A stretch of 7,948 nt of DNA. It comes from Actinomycetota bacterium. Lineage in GTDB: Bacteria; Actinomycetota; Actinomycetes; Streptosporangiales; Streptosporangiaceae. Position numbers and translations under genes: made by a program. The DNA lies in contig PLIQ01000068.1 in assembly GCA_003140115.1 (NCBI GenBank), positions 28,637-36,584 on the forward strand, given 5' to 3'. The notes under the pieces were generated by a model. It worked only from the letters and a program-made list of their open reading frames with translations, did no database searches and had not been told where the DNA came from. Position 1 is the first letter of the stretch, and each line of letters starts with the position of its first letter. Positions 6,468-7,948 of this stretch are shown piece after piece.

Positions 6468-6478
6468 TTTACGTCACG
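6463..6478. promoter_or_regulatory. Crp/GlxR-like palindrome upstream of sufR
   Basis: CGTGA-TTTACG-TCACG is a perfect 5-bp inverted repeat with a 6-nt centre containing TA. It matches the GTGANNTANNTCAC core of the actinobacterial Crp/GlxR site. It overlaps the amidohydrolase stop codon (6465-6467). If sufR transcription starts at its GTG (6532), the site is centred at -61.5, the position used by class I Crp-type activators. Function is inferred. Confidence 0.5.
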
Positions 6479-6495
6479 TCGGCGTTGCCAAAAGT

Positions 6496-6531
6496 TTGCG
6501 TCCGGCGGACTATTTACGGCACAATGTTGTT
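6496..6531 (+). promoter_or_regulatory. Predicted sufR promoter, leaderless
   Basis: TTGCGT (6496-6501) as -35, an 18-nt spacer, and CACAAT (6520-6525) as -10, followed by 6 nt to the GTG at 6532. Transcription would begin at the start codon. No Shine-Dalgarno is present, which agrees with leaderless translation. Confidence 0.5.
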
Positions 6532-6534
6532 GTG
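6520..6534. promoter_or_regulatory. Candidate SufR operator over the -10 and start codon
   Basis: CACAA-TGTTG-TTGTG is a perfect 5-bp inverted repeat with a 5-nt spacer. It covers the -10 hexamer and the GTG start. Binding here would block RNA polymerase, as expected for SufR repressing its own operon when it carries its Fe-S cluster. A nested ACAA-TG-TTGT repeat shares the same centre bases approximately, so the exact half-sites are uncertain. Confidence 0.45.
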
Positions 6535-7293
6535 AAAAACGTGCGATCGACTGACGGCCCCACCAAGGGCCAGGTCGCGCGGCTGATCCTGGAACTCGGG
6601 CCATCGACCGCCGCGACGCTGGGCAGCCGGCTCGGGCTCACCCCGGCCGCCATCCGGCGGCACCTGGACAACCTGCTGGCCGAAGGCCTCATCGAGACCA
6701 GGACGGCCAGGACGTACGGGAACCGGGGCCGGGGCCGGCCGGCCAAGGTCTTCGTCATCACCGACGCCGGGCGCAGCGCGTTCGAGCACGCCTATGACGA
6801 CCTGGCCACGGGCGCGCTGCGGTTCCTGGCCGAGACGGCGGGCCCGGACGCGGTCGCGGAGTTCGCCCGCAGGCAGCTGGCCGACCTGGAGCGCCGGTAC
6901 GCGCCGGTGGTGGCTCAGGGCGAGCTCGCCACGCGGGTCCAGGCGCTGGCCGAGGCGCTGTCCGCGGACGGCTACGCCGCCTCCGCCGGCCCGGCGCCCG
7001 CGATCGGCGGCCTGGTCGGGGGAACGTCGGGCGAGCAGCTCTGTCAGCACCACTGCCCGGTCGCCCACGTGGCGGCCGAATTCCCGCAGCTGTGCGAGGC
7101 GGAAACCGAGGCGTTCGGCAGGCTGCTCGGCACGCCGGTGCAGCGCCTCGCTACGATCGCGCACGGCGACGGGATCTGCACCACGCACGTCACGCACGTC
7201 ACCGGCGCCGGGAAGGTCGGCCCAGTGAAATCTGTTATAGAACATGGCGTACCTATCGAAATAACCTCAGGGTCCGGAGGGCTCTTGACATGA
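6532..7293 (+). CDS. sufR: SufR, Fe-S cluster-sensing repressor of the suf operon
   Basis: A 253-residue regulator that controls assembly of iron-sulfur clusters by sensing its own cluster. The N-terminus is a winged helix-turn-helix: the recognition helix is [14 protein letters not shown] (36-49) and the wing is [17 protein letters not shown] (61-77). The C-terminal domain holds the four expected cysteines, C171-x3-C175-x12-C188-x27-C216, in the SufR contexts [22 protein letters not shown] and GICTTHV; three of them are thought to hold a [4Fe-4S] cluster. I chose GTG 6532 over TTG 6496 because the latter is the likely -35 hexamer. After C216 the protein shows a THV duplication and a tail of about 30 residues written in A/T-rich codons, unlike the rest of the gene. 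Its stop overlaps the sufB start (ATGA), so the two are translated together. Identity is strongly supported by the downstream sufB. Confidence 0.92.
   Translation: MKNVRSTDGPTKGQVARLILELGPSTAATLGSRLGLTPAAIRRHLDNLLAEGLIETRTARTYGNRGRGRPAKVFVITDAGRSAFEHAYDDLATGALRFLAETAGPDAVAEFARRQLADLERRYAPVVAQGELATRVQALAEALSADGYAASAGPAPAIGGLVGGTSGEQLCQHHCPVAHVAAEFPQLCEAETEAFGRLLGTPVQRLATIAHGDGICTTHVTHVTGAGKVGPVKSVIEHGVPIEITSGSGGLLT
7182..7199 (+). repeat. 9-bp tandem duplication in sufR
   Basis: CACGCACGT is repeated back to back at 7182-7190 and 7191-7199. It encodes THV twice just after C216, where relatives have one copy as CTTHV. It keeps the frame. Confidence 0.7.
7276..7280 (+). promoter_or_regulatory. 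Shine-Dalgarno of sufB
   Basis: GGAGG lies inside the end of sufR, 9 nt before the sufB ATG at 7290. It supports that start and translation of sufB from the sufR message. Confidence 0.7.
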
Positions 7294-7948
7294 CCACCAC
7301 CGCACAAGAACAGCTCGAAGGGCTGGGCACGTACCGGTTCGGCTGGGCCGACTCGGACGTGGCAGGCGCGTCCGCGCGCCGCGGCCTGTCCGAAGAGGTG
7401 GTCCGCGACATCTCGGCGCGCAAGAACGAGCCGGAATGGATGCTCGACCTGCGCCTGCGGGGCCTGAAGTACTTCGGCCGCAAGCCGCTGCCCACCTGGG
7501 GCGCCGACCTGTCGGAAATCGACTTCGACAACATCAAGTACTTCGTCCGCTCCACCGAGAAGCAGGCCGCGAGCTGGGACGAACTGCCCGCCGATATCAA
7601 GAACACCTACGACCGGCTCGGCATACCCGAAGCCGAAAAGCAGCGGCTCATCGCCGGGGTGGCGGCCCAGTACGAATCCGAGGTCGTGTACCACAAGATC
7701 AGGGAAGACCTCGAGGAAAAGGGCGTTATCTTCCTGGACACCGACACCGCGCTGCGCGAGCAGCCGGAACTGTTCCGCGAGTACTTCGGCACGGTGATCC
7801 CGCCGGGCGACAATAAGTTCGCCGCGCTGAACACCGCGGTATGGTCCGGCGGCTCGTTCATCTACGTGCCGAAGGGCGTGCAGGTGGAAATCCCGCTGCA
7901 GGCCTATTTCCGGATCAACACCGAGAACATGGGCCAGTTCGAGCGGAC
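7290..7948 (+). CDS. sufB: SufB, Fe-S cluster assembly scaffold (3' truncated)
   Basis: The first 219 codons of the SufB scaffold, which with SufC and SufD builds iron-sulfur clusters in the cytoplasm. The start is [21 protein letters not shown], followed by [31 protein letters not shown], the typical SufB N-terminal block. Later come [25 protein letters not shown], a [28 protein letters not shown] stretch, and [19 protein letters not shown] at the edge of the window. These lead into the beta-helix core; the catalytic cysteine region and the C-terminus are beyond the window. The frame is open to the last base. A GGAGG lies 9 nt upstream, and the ATG overlaps the sufR stop by 4 nt. sufD, sufC, sufS and others would be expected downstream from family knowledge. 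Confidence 0.96.
   Translation, partial: MTTTAQEQLEGLGTYRFGWADSDVAGASARRGLSEEVVRDISARKNEPEWMLDLRLRGLKYFGRKPLPTWGADLSEIDFDNIKYFVRSTEKQAASWDELPADIKNTYDRLGIPEAEKQRLIAGVAAQYESEVVYHKIREDLEEKGVIFLDTDTALREQPELFREYFGTVIPPGDNKFAALNTAVWSGGSFIYVPKGVQVEIPLQAYFRINTENMGQFER

Noticed and set aside
7285..7290. TTGACA as a -35 box at the sufB start
   Set aside because: It lies across the sufB ATG, so a promoter using it would start inside sufB; no -10 follows at a suitable distance in a useful position.

Overview
The window looks like chromosomal DNA from a high-GC Actinomycetota (actinomycete-type) bacterium. Codon use is strongly G/C-ending and GTG starts are used. Two genes have no Shine-Dalgarno but a -10-like hexamer exactly 6 nt before the start codon, as in leaderless actinobacterial transcripts. 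The last two genes form the SufR-SufB start of an actinobacterial SUF iron-sulfur cluster operon.

Layout. 1-729 (+) is the 3' part of a DUF318/ArsP_1-type permease. It is followed after 13 nt, with a good Shine-Dalgarno, by a small TraR/DksA-like protein (743-1093) in which all four zinc-finger cysteines are replaced. A convergent minus-strand gene (1140-2471) encodes a membrane-anchored calcineurin-like metallophosphoesterase. An intergenic stretch of about 240 nt separates it from a divergent 806-aa valyl-tRNA synthetase of the archaeal/rickettsial type (2713-5133). A 362-nt gap (5134-5495) holds no convincing gene but several inverted repeats, including a 74-nt fold-back, and three direct repeats running into the next start. 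Next come an amidohydrolase-2 family enzyme resembling gamma-resorcylate decarboxylase (5496-6467), the Fe-S regulator SufR (6532-7293) and the N-terminal 219 codons of SufB (7290-7948, cut by the window edge).

How the genes work together. Only two groupings are clear: permease plus TraR-like protein, and sufR-sufB, which overlap by ATGA. The sufR promoter is the best regulatory region. It has a -35/-10 pair placing transcription start at the GTG, an inverted repeat across the -10 and start codon that suits SufR autorepression, and a Crp/GlxR-like palindrome centred at -61.5, the class I activator position. The synthetase, phosphoesterase and amidohydrolase look like independent units.

I did not find a clearly new defence, mobile or biosynthetic system. 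The most unusual items are the sufR promoter layout, the structured 5134-5495 gap, the divergent ValRS and the cysteine-free TraR-like protein.
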